A DNA stretch of 64,000 nt from positions 151,008 through 215,007 of the forward strand of contig CAWBXD010000005.1 in assembly GCA_963792705.1 (NCBI GenBank), written 5' to 3'. The notes beneath the pieces are model-generated. The model ran no database searches, had not been told where the DNA came from, and saw only the letters and a program-made list of their open reading frames with translations. This document shows positions 54,858-63,308 of the stretch, piece after piece. The DNA comes from JBBQVS01 sp963792705 (GTDB taxonomy: Bacteria > Chloroflexota > Ktedonobacteria > Ktedonobacterales > Ktedonobacteraceae). Every line of letters begins with the position of its first letter. The first letter of the stretch is position 1. Made by a program: the position numbers and the translations under genes.

Positions 54858-55214
54858 TCAGTTTGCGAAGAGGTTTATGATAGCGATTGCAGTGGCAATA
54901 TATGTTGCAACCCTCGTAAAGCGAGAACGGCTTTCCCGTATGCTTGGGAACGTCAAGCAAGAGATACTGGTTGCAAGGAACCAGGGTTCATATATGTAGA
55001 AAAGAGTGTTTTTCTTAAAGGTGACAAGGCGTGTCGTGAGCGGTATCAACCCAAAGACCGCGAGGGCGCAGCAAAAGGTCAAGACGACCACCCCGAAAAG
55101 GATGCGTTTCTTGGGATGCGGTGCATAATAGTATTGCTGTAATGCTGCGAATAGAGTAGCAATAGTAAGGAGAATGATAATTATCTGACCGAAAAAAGAG
55201 AAGAAAGGAAACAT
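54858..55214 (-). CDS. Small membrane protein, hypothetical
   Basis: About 118 residues from the ATG at 55214 (GGAG 9 nt upstream). Three or four hydrophobic segments are apparent: IIIILLTIATLFAALQQYYY, a second at ILFGVVVLTFCCALAVFGLI, and a C-terminal VATYIATAIAIINLF. A basic cluster, HPKKR, lies between the first two. No family was recognised and no neighbours suggest a role. Because it is hydrophobic and has a fair ribosome site, it is probably real, but this is uncertain. Confidence 0.45.
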   Translation of the reverse strand: MFPFFSFFGQIIIILLTIATLFAALQQYYYAPHPKKRILFGVVVLTFCCALAVFGLIPLTTRLVTFKKNTLFYIYEPWFLATSISCLTFPSIRESRSRFTRVATYIATAIAIINLFAN

Positions 55215-55320
55215 AGATTGTATCTCCATTCTAGTAACGCGTCTACGATGGAGTAGATGCTAGTTTGTTACGTACCTCATACTACGCGAGAAATGGGATG
55301 AACACAAGGTCCGTTTTACA

Positions 55321-55700
55321 CTATTCGGAGGCAAATGAACGTAGTATCGAGAATGTTCCGACATAGGTCACGCGTCCAGTCTCGACAAGACTGGCTAGGG
55401 CTGGTGAGAGAGAATGCGTTCCCAGCCGAAAAACGATGGCATGCGCGGAGCAACAAGCTCGTTTGGTGAGACGGCTGGTGCTTGTCTCAGTCAACGTGGA
55501 GGTGTGCTTGGTATGGAATATGGAAGGCGACAAGGAAGTGGGGGAAGATCACACCCAATATATGTCCCTGAGCCACGACGACTTTCGAGGTAGCCTTCCG
55601 CAAACAACTCGTCATAGGCTGAACTGGTCACGGTACGTGAGACCCTCAGTGTCTGTGCCAGTGCTGTCATGATGGTCTCACAAGTGGCTTCTGTAGCTGT
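55321..55700 (-). pseudogene. MocR/PdxR-family regulator relic
   Basis: On the minus strand, from 55670, the frame reads MTALAQTLRVSRTVTSSAYD and ELFAEGYLESRRGSGTYIG, a clear GntR-type winged helix. In another frame, ending at 55321, HAIVFRLGTHSLSPALASLV resembles the linker-to-aminotransferase entry of MocR proteins. It then jumps to GRVTYVGTFS, which normally surrounds the PLP-lysine segment, and stops. A frameshift and a deletion of most of the aminotransferase domain are needed to explain this. It lies beside a PLP-dependent enzyme gene, but the two are divergent. Confidence 0.75.
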
Positions 55701-55862
55701 ACAGGATGTGGCACTTTTGGAAATACCACTTCTCTGGTAGTATACCTCCTAAGATGCTCAAGCACTCTACGAGTCACTCGGCTGGCACCGCGATACTCAC
55801 TTCTTTTCGTATGATGTTCTGACTTCTGAAAAGCCTTCCTATTCTTGAGGAAAGGAAAAACA

Positions 55863-56999
55863 ATGAAATTTTCTACCAAAGCTATTCATGTGGGTCAAGA
55901 GCCTGACCCTTCAACGGGTGCCGTCATCACTCCTCTCTTCCAAACGTCAACCTATGCTCAAACGGGACTTGGCGAACACAAAGGCTTCGAGTATGCACGG
56001 ACACACAATCCAACACGCTCGGCATTGGAAACATGTTTGGCCTCACTCGAAGCAGGGCGATACGCTTTGGCCTTTGCCTCTGGAATGGCTGCCGAAACTG
56101 CTATTCTGTCCCTGCTCAGCGCAGGCGACCACATCATCGCGTGTGATGATCTCTATGGGGGCAGCTATCGCATGTTCGAGCAGGTTCTCCGTCGCGCCAC
56201 TATTGAGACGACGTATGTTCCCGTAGGTAGTGTTGCAGCCTATGAGCAAGCCATCCAACCACAAACAAAGCTCATCTGGTTAGAGACGCCAACAAATCCT
56301 TTGTTGCGGCTGGCTGATATTGCAGCCATCACGGAGATAGCCCATCGTCACAACCTCCTTGTTGTCGTTGACAATACACTCGCCAGCCCTTACTTTCAAC
56401 AACCTCTTACTCTAGGAGCCGATATTGTGTGCCATAGCACAACAAAGTACATCAATGGACATGACGACGTGATTGGTGGTGCTGTTGTGATGAATGATCC
56501 AAGAGTGTACGAAGCCATCAAGTTTTATCAGAATGCTGCGGGTGCTGTACCCTCACCCTTTGACTGCTGGCTAACACTGCGCGGCATCAAAACAGTAGCT
56601 CTTCGCATGCGCCAACACCAGGAGAATGCACAAGCGGTCGCAACGTTCTTATTTCACCATCCACTCGTCGAGAAGGTTTTCTATCCTGGTCTATCAGAGC
56701 ATCCTGACTTTACCCTCGCTCAGGCACAGATGAGCGGATTTGGTGGCATGGTCTCCTTCCAAGTGAAAGGTGACTCTACCGTTATCAAGGCGCTCGTGCG
56801 TCGCTTTCGTATCTTCACGCTGGCGGAAAGTCTAGGTGGAGTCGGATCGCTTGTGTGTCATCCTGCCTCGATGACCCATAGCTCTATTCCTAGAGACGTT
56901 CGTGAGGCACGTGGAGTCAGCGAGACGCTTCTGCGCCTCTCTGTAGGCATTGAAGACATCGAGGATATTCTTGCTGACCTGGAAGTTGCGATGAGTTGA
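55863..56999 (+). CDS. Cystathionine gamma-synthase/lyase-type PLP enzyme
   Basis: A 378-residue trans-sulfuration-family enzyme. Start 55863 follows GAGGAAAGG and gives the normal N-terminus (FSTKAIHVGQEPDPSTGAVI, TPLFQTSTYAQ). The PLP site is HSTTKYINGHDDVIGG (Schiff-base Lys). Also present are YARTHNPTRSALE and ALAFASGMAAETA, where the second binds cofactor phosphate. Synthase and lyase (metB-, metC-like or mgl) cannot be told apart by eye, so no symbol is given. It acts in cysteine/methionine interconversion. The stop at 56999 abuts an epoxide-hydrolase relic on the other strand. Confidence 0.93.
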   Translation: MKFSTKAIHVGQEPDPSTGAVITPLFQTSTYAQTGLGEHKGFEYARTHNPTRSALETCLASLEAGRYALAFASGMAAETAILSLLSAGDHIIACDDLYGGSYRMFEQVLRRATIETTYVPVGSVAAYEQAIQPQTKLIWLETPTNPLLRLADIAAITEIAHRHNLLVVVDNTLASPYFQQPLTLGADIVCHSTTKYINGHDDVIGGAVVMNDPRVYEAIKFYQNAAGAVPSPFDCWLTLRGIKTVALRMRQHQENAQAVATFLFHHPLVEKVFYPGLSEHPDFTLAQAQMSGFGGMVSFQVKGDSTVIKALVRRFRIFTLAESLGGVGSLVCHPASMTHSSIPRDVREARGVSETLLRLSVGIEDIEDILADLEVAMS

Positions 57000-57000
57000 G

Positions 57001-57179
57001 TATGTGTTCCTGGCTCCGCTAGTCGAAGGTAGTCTGCCAGTAGTGAACCAAGTCTTTCATGTAGACCAAATTTGTTCCATAGTCCCATCCTGAGTCAGGG
57101 GTTTCGTCTGTGTCAGACGTTGGTGAAGATCATCGAGTGCAGTCTGTGAAACGGCAATTGTAAAGGATTGTATGTTCAT
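57001..57179 (-). pseudogene. Epoxide hydrolase N-terminal domain relic
   Basis: The ATG at 57179 opens MNIQSFTIAVSQTALDDLHQ and RLTQTKP, the start of the EHN domain in microsomal-type epoxide hydrolases. After one frame change the homology resumes as YGTNLVYMKDLVHYWQTTFD, then a TAG where the family has Trp, then RSQEHI. About 60 residues remain of some 380. The ATG overlaps the stop of the upstream GNAT gene (TGATG), so it was once translationally coupled to it. It ends at the edge of the neighbouring PLP-enzyme gene, so the rest was lost by a deletion. Confidence 0.8.
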
Positions 57180-57784
57180 CAGGGAATGCTCCTCTCGGAA
57201 GCAATCGTATATCTCATAATTGGTCGTGTCTCTGCATGTCGGGCTACTTCTACAAATCCTGCCTGACGAAATGCCGCTAGGGTTCCCGCCCATACAAACA
57301 CATCGGACATGGTTAATGTTCTCGGTTCAACTGGATATCCCTCTACAACCTGTGCCCCTCGTGCTCTCGGATAGGTAACTGCTGCTGTCAAAAGCTGTAC
57401 GCTTATTCCTTGGCGCCTCCACCGCTTGTGAATAAAGAAGCACACAATTGACCAGACAGGTTCCGCATCAACGGGCTTGAGTGTCCGAGACCGCTCCAAA
57501 ACGGGATAGGTCTCGCGCGGTGCAACAGCACACCATGCGACTGGCTGACCGTCGATGTAGGCGAGCAAGCCTGGAACTTCACCTGCCAGAATGGTGGCTC
57601 TCAAGGCATCTTTGTTCTGCTGCCCTTTTTGCTGTTCAAAAGCAGAACGCTTCACTCTCCACCACATGCACCAGCAGCCACCACAAGCTCCACGCTCTCC
57701 GAAGAGCAACTCAAGGTCATGCCACCGTTCGGATGTGACGGGATGAACCTCAACGTTTCTCTGTGAGATACTCTGAACGGTCAT
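57179..57784 (-). CDS. GNAT-family N-acetyltransferase
   Basis: A 201-residue acetyltransferase. Start 57784 is chosen for AAGGAG 9 nt upstream. The N-terminal part has an unusual Cys/Trp-rich stretch, FGERGACGGCWCMWWRV. The core reads VPGLLAYIDGQPVAWCAVAP, PVWSIVCFFIHKRWRRQG and ARGAQVVEGYPVEP, with RWRRQGIS as the acetyl-CoA loop. The closing VEGYPVE motif is common in bacterial GNATs of unknown substrate. It is followed by the relic epoxide hydrolase through a TGATG overlap. Confidence 0.88.
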   Translation of the reverse strand: MTVQSISQRNVEVHPVTSERWHDLELLFGERGACGGCWCMWWRVKRSAFEQQKGQQNKDALRATILAGEVPGLLAYIDGQPVAWCAVAPRETYPVLERSRTLKPVDAEPVWSIVCFFIHKRWRRQGISVQLLTAAVTYPRARGAQVVEGYPVEPRTLTMSDVFVWAGTLAAFRQAGFVEVARHAETRPIMRYTIASERSIP

Positions 57785-57952
57785 TGTTTTTCTCCTTCCA
57801 CTCCTATGAAGGATGGAGTCGTGTGATCGGAGGTGCTTCACTTCCATAGCCAAACACGCCAGGTATACCAACGAAGAGTAATGAGTCAATAGCAAAACGT
57901 GGGAAACGTTCACCATTCAATATTTTAATGGGTCGCTCATGTTCTTAACACA

Positions 57953-58606
57953 TCATTGTAGAAGGCTAGTGTAAAACTGTCTCTCAGTTTGCACATCTAT
58001 CCTGCTCCCCAGGCGTACAAGCAGAAGGTTGGCCGGGTTCATCCGAATGTTTGGTTCGGTGGTGACGGCTTCCATAAAGCGGTACGAAGCGAAGAGCCGC
58101 GCGATCATCTCCCGATACGCAAACGGCGTGAGTCCTGTCTCCGCATAATCCCAATGCCAGCAGAGACCCAGTCCGACGAGAATGGCATCTTCCACGATAT
58201 CAGCTTCAAGAGCATACGCCAATAAGGTCCGAGCAATCCCCTGTCGGCGCCATCTCGAGCTGACTTGGACGGCAATCTCATAGACATTCCCTTCTTGCGG
58301 CCACCACTCATTTGCTTGAATGAGCGTGACTTCGCCAACAATCTCTCCTGTAAATGTAGTAGCGAGAGTGAGTTTCCCATCAGCGTGCCGGGCAATGCTC
58401 AAGAGGAGCTGATGTTCACGCTCAGGGGTATGTGTGAATGCGCGAAGCCCGTCATCGGCATGCAAGTGCTCAACCACTTCGGATGAACAATTGTCAAAGA
58501 GCAGCAGTGGTCCCCCAGCGGTCTCATATGTTCTTGGATGTGAGAGGTAGCGGCTCCCCAGGAGTACTTTCTGCCGTCGTATCTGTACGTGTTCTTTTTC
58601 GCTCAT
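57953..58606 (-). CDS. GNAT-family N-acetyltransferase, AcuA-like
   Basis: About 217 residues. The start is uncertain; 58606 is taken over 58636 because a purine-rich AACAGGTG lies just before it. The acetyl-CoA fold is visible: LTLATTFTGEIVGEVTLIQA, VYEIAVQVSSRWRRQGIART and LLAYALEADIVEDAIL. The surrounding layout, with Trp-rich CWHWDYAETGLTPFAYREM, resembles AcuA (acetoin utilisation acetyltransferase). The target protein or small molecule is unknown. A copy of the 33-bp repeated promoter-like element is 161-193 nt upstream. Confidence 0.82.
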   Translation of the reverse strand: MSEKEHVQIRRQKVLLGSRYLSHPRTYETAGGPLLLFDNCSSEVVEHLHADDGLRAFTHTPEREHQLLLSIARHADGKLTLATTFTGEIVGEVTLIQANEWWPQEGNVYEIAVQVSSRWRRQGIARTLLAYALEADIVEDAILVGLGLCWHWDYAETGLTPFAYREMIARLFASYRFMEAVTTEPNIRMNPANLLLVRLGSRIDVQTERQFYTSLLQ

Positions 58607-58766
58607 CACCTGTTCTGCTTTTCTTTCTCTTCTCATGCAAGACTATTCTTCAAGGATGCTGTGGTTTGTAGATTATTCTCTCCTCGTGTGTCTTTCTCCA
58701 GAACTCCAGCATTTCTTGCACTTGGTTCATTCCCGCACCTCTCCGTTCTCGAAGAGAGCCTCATAG

Positions 58767-58799
58767 TACTATAGACATCAAAAAGAGTGAGATGTGACC
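58767..58799 (-). promoter_or_regulatory. 33-bp repeated promoter-like element, copy B
   Basis: This is the second copy of the element at 53991-54023 (29 of 33 bases identical), again in the gap upstream of a minus-strand gene, here the AcuA-like GNAT. On the minus strand GGTCACATCTC is followed by TATAGTA at the same spacing. The substitutions fall in the spacer, which supports a conserved function at both ends. Confidence 0.55.
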
Positions 58800-58822
58800 C
58801 GAAAGGGATGCGAAGTGGAATG

Positions 58823-59785
58823 TTAGAGGCTTTGCAAGAACTCGATCATTGCTGAGCCGACTTCTGCCGCACGCTCTTGTTGAATCCAGTGTCCGCTATT
58901 TGGCAGCAGAACTGTTGCTTTCAGGTTCGGGACGAATCTCTGCATGTTGGCACGTTGCTGTTGTCCACTGGGAAGAAGCACCACGGGATCACGATCACCT
59001 GCAATAAACAGCACCGGTGGTATGATGATGGCGTTGTGCCAGGGTGCCATAAGCTCCCAGCTCTTGTCAATCATTCGGTACCAGTTGAAGCCGCCCGTGA
59101 ATCCTGTCCGTTCGAGCGTTGTCGCATAATAGGTAACATCAGCCTCTGTCAGCCACGCGGGGAGAAGCACTGGATCAGGAATGTGATCGAGCATACCTTG
59201 CCCCTCTGGGACCACAAGTATTTCCTCTACGCTCTGTTGTACATTCCCCGAAAACGCATAGAGGAATTTCCGTATGGTCGTGCGAATATCACGGTCGAAC
59301 TCCGCCTCTGCCACTCCAGGCTTCTGGAAGTAGTTCATATAGAAGCCCTCGCCCAACGCTGACCGTGCTGCTGTCAGCCTGCTTACTGGGCCACGAGGGT
59401 AGTAGGGTACACTGAGCGCGATCACGCCACGCACCCGGTCGGGCCGTAGGAGTGCCGTGTTCCAGGTGAGTGTAGCACCCCAATCATGTCCTGCCACGAC
59501 CGCAGTTTCCTCGCTGAGCACATCCATGAGACCTATCACATCTCCCACAAGGTGTAGCTGTGTGTAGTACTCACTCTCAGCAGGTCGGTCAGTTTCGCCA
59601 TAGCCGCGTAGGTCAGGTGCGACGACATGGTATCCAGCATCAGCTAATGTCGCAAATTGGTGGCGCCAGGAGTACCATAGCTCTGGGAAACCGTGAAGCA
59701 GCAGAACCAGCGGACCCGTGCCCTGTTCAGCGATATGCATGTGGATGCCGTTCGTTTCGATAAAGCGATGCGTAATCTGTGTCAT
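58823..59785 (-). CDS. Alpha/beta hydrolase, soluble epoxide hydrolase-like
   Basis: A 320-residue alpha/beta hydrolase. The oxyanion motif HGFPELWYSWRHQF, the nucleophile elbow AGHDWGATLTW (Asp nucleophile) and the late catalytic His in NSGHWIQQE are the triad of epoxide hydrolases and haloalkane dehalogenases. DLRGYGETDRPAE precedes the elbow. The cap region contains FTGGFNWYRMID, with Tyr positioned as the ring-opening acid in epoxide hydrolases. It would convert epoxides to diols in the cytoplasm. It is complete, unlike the microsomal-type relic at 57001. Confidence 0.92.
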   Translation of the reverse strand: MTQITHRFIETNGIHMHIAEQGTGPLVLLLHGFPELWYSWRHQFATLADAGYHVVAPDLRGYGETDRPAESEYYTQLHLVGDVIGLMDVLSEETAVVAGHDWGATLTWNTALLRPDRVRGVIALSVPYYPRGPVSRLTAARSALGEGFYMNYFQKPGVAEAEFDRDIRTTIRKFLYAFSGNVQQSVEEILVVPEGQGMLDHIPDPVLLPAWLTEADVTYYATTLERTGFTGGFNWYRMIDKSWELMAPWHNAIIIPPVLFIAGDRDPVVLLPSGQQQRANMQRFVPNLKATVLLPNSGHWIQQERAAEVGSAMIEFLQSL

Positions 59786-59903
59786 ACGTTTCCTCCTCGT
59801 AGCACATTGTTAAAGAGAGTGCAAATGTCTTTCTGTTTCTCCAGTATTATCAGTGTTTCAGCACCTTCATCCATCGTTGAAACAAGCACGTCACAAAATA
59901 TCT

Positions 59904-60476
59904 TCATACTCGCTCCGGCCCCATCCATAGCGGCGTCACCGATACGGTCAAAGAGGAAAACACGTCGGGTAATTGGAAGTCATGAGGACTTTGATAACAA
60001 AATTCTGGAGCAGGGCTGAGCACCATGTATCGTTGCCAAAGACTTCCTCCCATGTGTTGAAATATCGGTTCAAGTGTTTCATACAACGTTTCGTATGTCA
60101 TCCCTGAAGGCTTCGCAAACCAGTAGTTTACATGAGGTGCAGGAGAATTCAAATCACCAGCATGGTACCGATACAAACCACCCATCCCATCAGCAGCCCA
60201 CTGTGCAACCTGATGATGTGGTTCCTTGCGGGATCCGCTCACGGCACCTTCGTTGAGTAGGTCAAGGGCAGCTGAGTTCTCTACAATATACCAGTCCTCA
60301 TACGTTTTCTCGCTTCTCCCCATCCAGGGAGTCTGCTCCAACAACAATACTCGTGAAGAAAGAAATCCGTTTGGCTTGTGTGCAGAGAGCGTCTGATGGA
60401 AAAGAATCAGGTGTTCCTGATAGGTCTGAGCTTCTATCTGCGCCTCACGCCAATGCCAAAAAAGATATGCAAGCAT
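59904..60476 (-). CDS. Uncharacterised protein, possible dimeric ferredoxin-like fold
   Basis: A 190-residue soluble protein with no motif I can tie to a function. It begins MLAYLFWHWREAQIEAQTYQ and contains EHLILFHQTLSAHKPNGFLS. The centre is rich in Trp, Tyr and His (VNYWFAKPSGMTYETLYETL). The opening strand-helix pattern could suit an EthD/ABM-type ferredoxin-like fold, which is only an impression. It is a stand-alone gene among hydrolases. Confidence 0.65.
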   Translation of the reverse strand: MLAYLFWHWREAQIEAQTYQEHLILFHQTLSAHKPNGFLSSRVLLLEQTPWMGRSEKTYEDWYIVENSAALDLLNEGAVSGSRKEPHHQVAQWAADGMGGLYRYHAGDLNSPAPHVNYWFAKPSGMTYETLYETLEPIFQHMGGSLWQRYMVLSPAPEFCYQSPHDFQLPDVFSSLTVSVTPLWMGPERV

Positions 60477-60594
60477 GTGTATTTCCGCCTCTTTCTATTG
60501 GATGAACGATACCACCTCGTGGGTGTCTATACCACCGTCTCTCAATTCTCTTTCATTCAACGAACACAGTTTCGAGGAATACCCCGCTTTATTT

Positions 60595-61227
60595 TCAGAT
60601 ATACTCGGTGTCGTGAGTTTCATCTGCTTGAAGAATGCGGTCCGTAAAATGTTTGCTCATTCCTCGTGTATAGCGTCGTGCTAGTTCCTCCATAGGAGCA
60701 CTATGCAATGGTCCATGCATATCAAACACGGTTCCTAAGAAGTCAAGTTCCTCCTGAATGGGCCATATCTGCTCATGTGCTTCTGGAGGGAAAAGCTGTG
60801 CAGGATTTCCAATCGCAATCCATCCAATTGGGACAACCGTCTCTGCTGCAAGCGTTGTATTTACATGAACAGTTCCATTGATGCGCACTCCACTTCCTCT
60901 CCCGACAATGGCTCCATTGAAGATACGGATGCCACTAGCAAGAAAGGTATCCTGCTCTATCGTACATCCACTCAGGTAGGCATGAGGGCCAACTAAGACA
61001 TTCTTCTCAATGCGTACAGGATGTTTTCCAGTTCCTCGAATGACCGCGTTCTCCATAATAATACAGCGAGAACCGATAGATACTTTTCCCCCTTCCGCAG
61101 TAATGACCGCTCCAAAGAGAACACAAGCGTTCTCAGCAATAATGACATCGCCACAAAGAGTAGCTGTTGGCGCAATATAGGCTGAAGGATGGATTTGAGG
61201 ACGCTTGCCTCGATGTTCCAAGAGCAT
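60595..61227 (-). CDS. Left-handed beta-helix (hexapeptide) protein, gamma-carbonic-anhydrase-like
   Basis: A 210-residue protein with hexapeptide repeats from about residue 11 to 130 (IHPSAYIAPTATLCGDVII, VSIGSRCIIMENAVIRG, LVGPHAYLSGCTIEQ, WIAIGNPAQLF). The architecture is that of YrdA/CaiE-type gamma carbonic anhydrases. Of the three zinc-binding histidines, one can be placed in VGPHAYLSGC, but the partner expected as LHGC is Ser (LSGC), and NVIHG reads AVIRG. An active carbonic anhydrase is therefore doubtful; it may bind another metal or act structurally. The C-terminal 50 residues are helical. Confidence 0.82.
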   Translation of the reverse strand: MLLEHRGKRPQIHPSAYIAPTATLCGDVIIAENACVLFGAVITAEGGKVSIGSRCIIMENAVIRGTGKHPVRIEKNVLVGPHAYLSGCTIEQDTFLASGIRIFNGAIVGRGSGVRINGTVHVNTTLAAETVVPIGWIAIGNPAQLFPPEAHEQIWPIQEELDFLGTVFDMHGPLHSAPMEELARRYTRGMSKHFTDRILQADETHDTEYI

Positions 61228-61375
61228 AGTCTCATCTCACTTTCTTTTTTTCTGTCTCTTCGGTTCAATGGCTGCTTGTAGAATACTGCTCTCTTGTATC
61301 AGTACTGTAATTTCTTGTTAGGAATACTCATTGCCGTCCTTGATAATTACGACATGCCTGCCTACCTGTATGCGA

Positions 61376-61741
61376 TCAACCTCTGGCTAGCAGAGCGTGA
61401 TCATGTAAGAGGTAGGTAACTTGCTCAACATAGTTCATAGGATCAGCCTGTGGCTCGAATGCAATCGAAATGTGACCTTCTTTGAGCGGGATGATGAGTT
61501 GAAAAAAGAACCCGTAGCGAATGATCATGTACATCAATCCTCCGCAGTCGATCTCGCCTCGTTGCCTTGTGAGTGTCAGAAGCGTGGGATTGACGAGGAG
61601 TTCTTCATATCGGTCAGAGTCAGATGCGGAGGCATGAAGGATATCTGGTCGCTGTCGTATGAACAACTGACCTGCTGAGTAGATAGAAACATAGCGGATC
61701 TCTGTAGTCAAGTGGAACAGGGTGTCGAGAAGTGTGTTCAT
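61376..61741 (-). CDS. Conserved hypothetical protein
   Basis: A 121-residue protein. It contains IRYVSIYSAGQLFIRQRPD, SDSDRYEELLVNPTLLTLTR and RQRGEIDCGGLMYMIIRYGF, a pattern of five strands and two helices reminiscent of small sensory folds such as roadblock/longin. No catalytic motif is seen. The function is unknown. It stands alone, same strand as its neighbours, between the hexapeptide and UlaG-like genes. Confidence 0.7.
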   Translation of the reverse strand: MNTLLDTLFHLTTEIRYVSIYSAGQLFIRQRPDILHASASDSDRYEELLVNPTLLTLTRQRGEIDCGGLMYMIIRYGFFFQLIIPLKEGHISIAFEPQADPMNYVEQVTYLLHDHALLARG

Positions 61742-61848
61742 AATTTCCCTCTCAATGTTGGCTTCAAGCTACCGCAAGCAACCCCGCTTCTGCCATTTTT
61801 CTCGGAAGTAGGTATATTCTCCCATCGGTTTGCGTCAGGCGGCGTGCG

Positions 61849-62649
61849 TTACGCATTGATGAGAATGGGTTGACCGAAAGGCAGAAAGCACAATTGTTTC
61901 TCTATCCCATTCGCAGCAAATGCCTGCTCGATCTCGGCGCGGCCCTCAGTGAAGTGTGCCCAGCCCTCGTAGTGGATGGGAATGATTGTGGCATCGCGGA
62001 GCGTCTTCGCGAACTGCGCTCCTTCCTTTGCTGTAAAGGTGAGGTAGACCGGGCCGTACACATCGACCTGAGCCGCTCCGAAGTGGAGCAGAGCCGTCCC
62101 AACGTGGAAACGCTGACTTATCTCTTTCATATCCTCGAAGAGAACTGTGTCCCCTGATATATAGAGCGCACCACGACGTTGCCCATCCCACTCAACTATC
62201 CATCCGGTCACGTCACCGACTGCACCCTTGATCTCCTCTGGACCGTGACGTGCTGGCGTGGCGGTCACACGAATACGCTGATTGTCTGTTCCTGTCAGCT
62301 CGACTGTCTCCCAGGTCGTCACACCGCGTGCTTCTCCGCCCAGCCGTCGCGCTCCTGCAGGAGTCGTCAGGATATGTTTAGCCTGGGGTAAATAAGCACG
62401 ACCTGCCCGGTCAAGATTATCAGCGTGATGGTCGTGGCTAAGGAGGACAACATCCACTGAACCAAGCGCGGAGGCAGCAAATGCTGGATCAGTGAGTTTC
62501 ACCAACTCTTTCGGACCCGCGACGTATCGGCTTCCTGCCGGGTCGAGAGCAGGATCGGTCAGCAGACGCAGATGACCGATCTCAATGAGGACGGTTGGTC
62601 CGCCAATGTGGGTGATGCGCACATGATCAAGGGGTGGGAACTGGTTCAT
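61849..62649 (-). CDS. MBL-fold metallo-hydrolase, UlaG-like
   Basis: A 266-residue metallo-beta-lactamase-fold enzyme. The metal motif LLSHDHHADNLD (HxHxDH type with Asp at the first position) and the later ATPARHGPE, LYISGDTVLFEDM and IPIHYEGWAHF segments supply the remaining ligands. The 'itHiGgptvliei...lltDPalD' opening is shared with UlaG-type lactonases and N-acylphosphatidylethanolamine phospholipase-like proteins. The substrate is unknown; cytoplasmic. Confidence 0.9.
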   Translation of the reverse strand: MNQFPPLDHVRITHIGGPTVLIEIGHLRLLTDPALDPAGSRYVAGPKELVKLTDPAFAASALGSVDVVLLSHDHHADNLDRAGRAYLPQAKHILTTPAGARRLGGEARGVTTWETVELTGTDNQRIRVTATPARHGPEEIKGAVGDVTGWIVEWDGQRRGALYISGDTVLFEDMKEISQRFHVGTALLHFGAAQVDVYGPVYLTFTAKEGAQFAKTLRDATIIPIHYEGWAHFTEGRAEIEQAFAANGIEKQLCFLPFGQPILINA

Positions 62650-62774
62650 ACGTTCTCTTCTCGTTTCATTCCTATCTACACCTCTTCCTTTTTCAACTCA
62701 AATTGTGCTTACAAATTCACATTTCTGTTTTGCTCTCTCTTTGATTCAGACTGATGAGGAAAGGCTATACTAAG

Positions 62775-63308
62775 TCAGAAAAAGTGATCATTCACATACG
62801 CAACTTTCGCGTTCTCATCTCGTGTGGAAAGAAGGTAGCGCACCCATGCTTGCTGCTCATGCCACACAGGTGCCATTTCCCAGACACAAAAGGTGGGGAT
62901 ATGAGTCCCAAGCGGAAAAAGTGCAAAGTCTTCTTTTTGAAAAGGACTCTTGCTATAGACAGTTTTCCACAGTTCATTGGTGTTTTGCCATGTTGCGACA
63001 ATGAGAAAAATAACGCTCTCGCAGGAATGTAGTAACACGAATCCTAATCGGTTTTCGATGTTCAGCTTCCCCGTCTCCACTTCTGACTGGACAAACGCAC
63101 GGCTCTCTTGCCGCAATTCCTGAGCAAGTGGAGTGTCACTCCGGTAGATGTCGTACCATTTCAGGTAGGCATATGGTAGGCGAAGCTCCTGTCCAGGAGT
63201 GACTTGTTTTTGATAGTATTCATACGTCCTGGGAACGTCCCCCAGGTTGACGAATGAAGGAAGCGACTGTTTCAACTCTTCATCTCCGTTCTTCACATCG
63301 TTCAACAT
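62775..63308 (-). CDS. Hypothetical protein coupled to the DUF1579-like gene
   Basis: About 177 residues from the ATG at 63308, which overlaps the stop of the upstream gene (ATGTTGA) and so is translationally coupled to it. The longer open frame would overlap the upstream gene more deeply. It contains VPRTYEYYQKQVTPGQELRL and PYAYLKWYDIYRSD near its start, and a hydrophobic-aromatic strand, GFVLLHSCESVIFLIVATW. No family was recognised. The tight coupling suggests a joint role with the lipocalin-like partner. Confidence 0.65.
   Translation of the reverse strand: MLNDVKNGDEELKQSLPSFVNLGDVPRTYEYYQKQVTPGQELRLPYAYLKWYDIYRSDTPLAQELRQESRAFVQSEVETGKLNIENRLGFVLLHSCESVIFLIVATWQNTNELWKTVYSKSPFQKEDFALFPLGTHIPTFCVWEMAPVWHEQQAWVRYLLSTRDENAKVAYVNDHFF

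Noticed and set aside
55667..55879. Minus-strand 70-codon frame upstream of the PLP-enzyme gene
   Set aside because: It overlaps the start and ribosome site of the cystathionine gamma-synthase-type gene and the MocR relic, and has no recognisable content.
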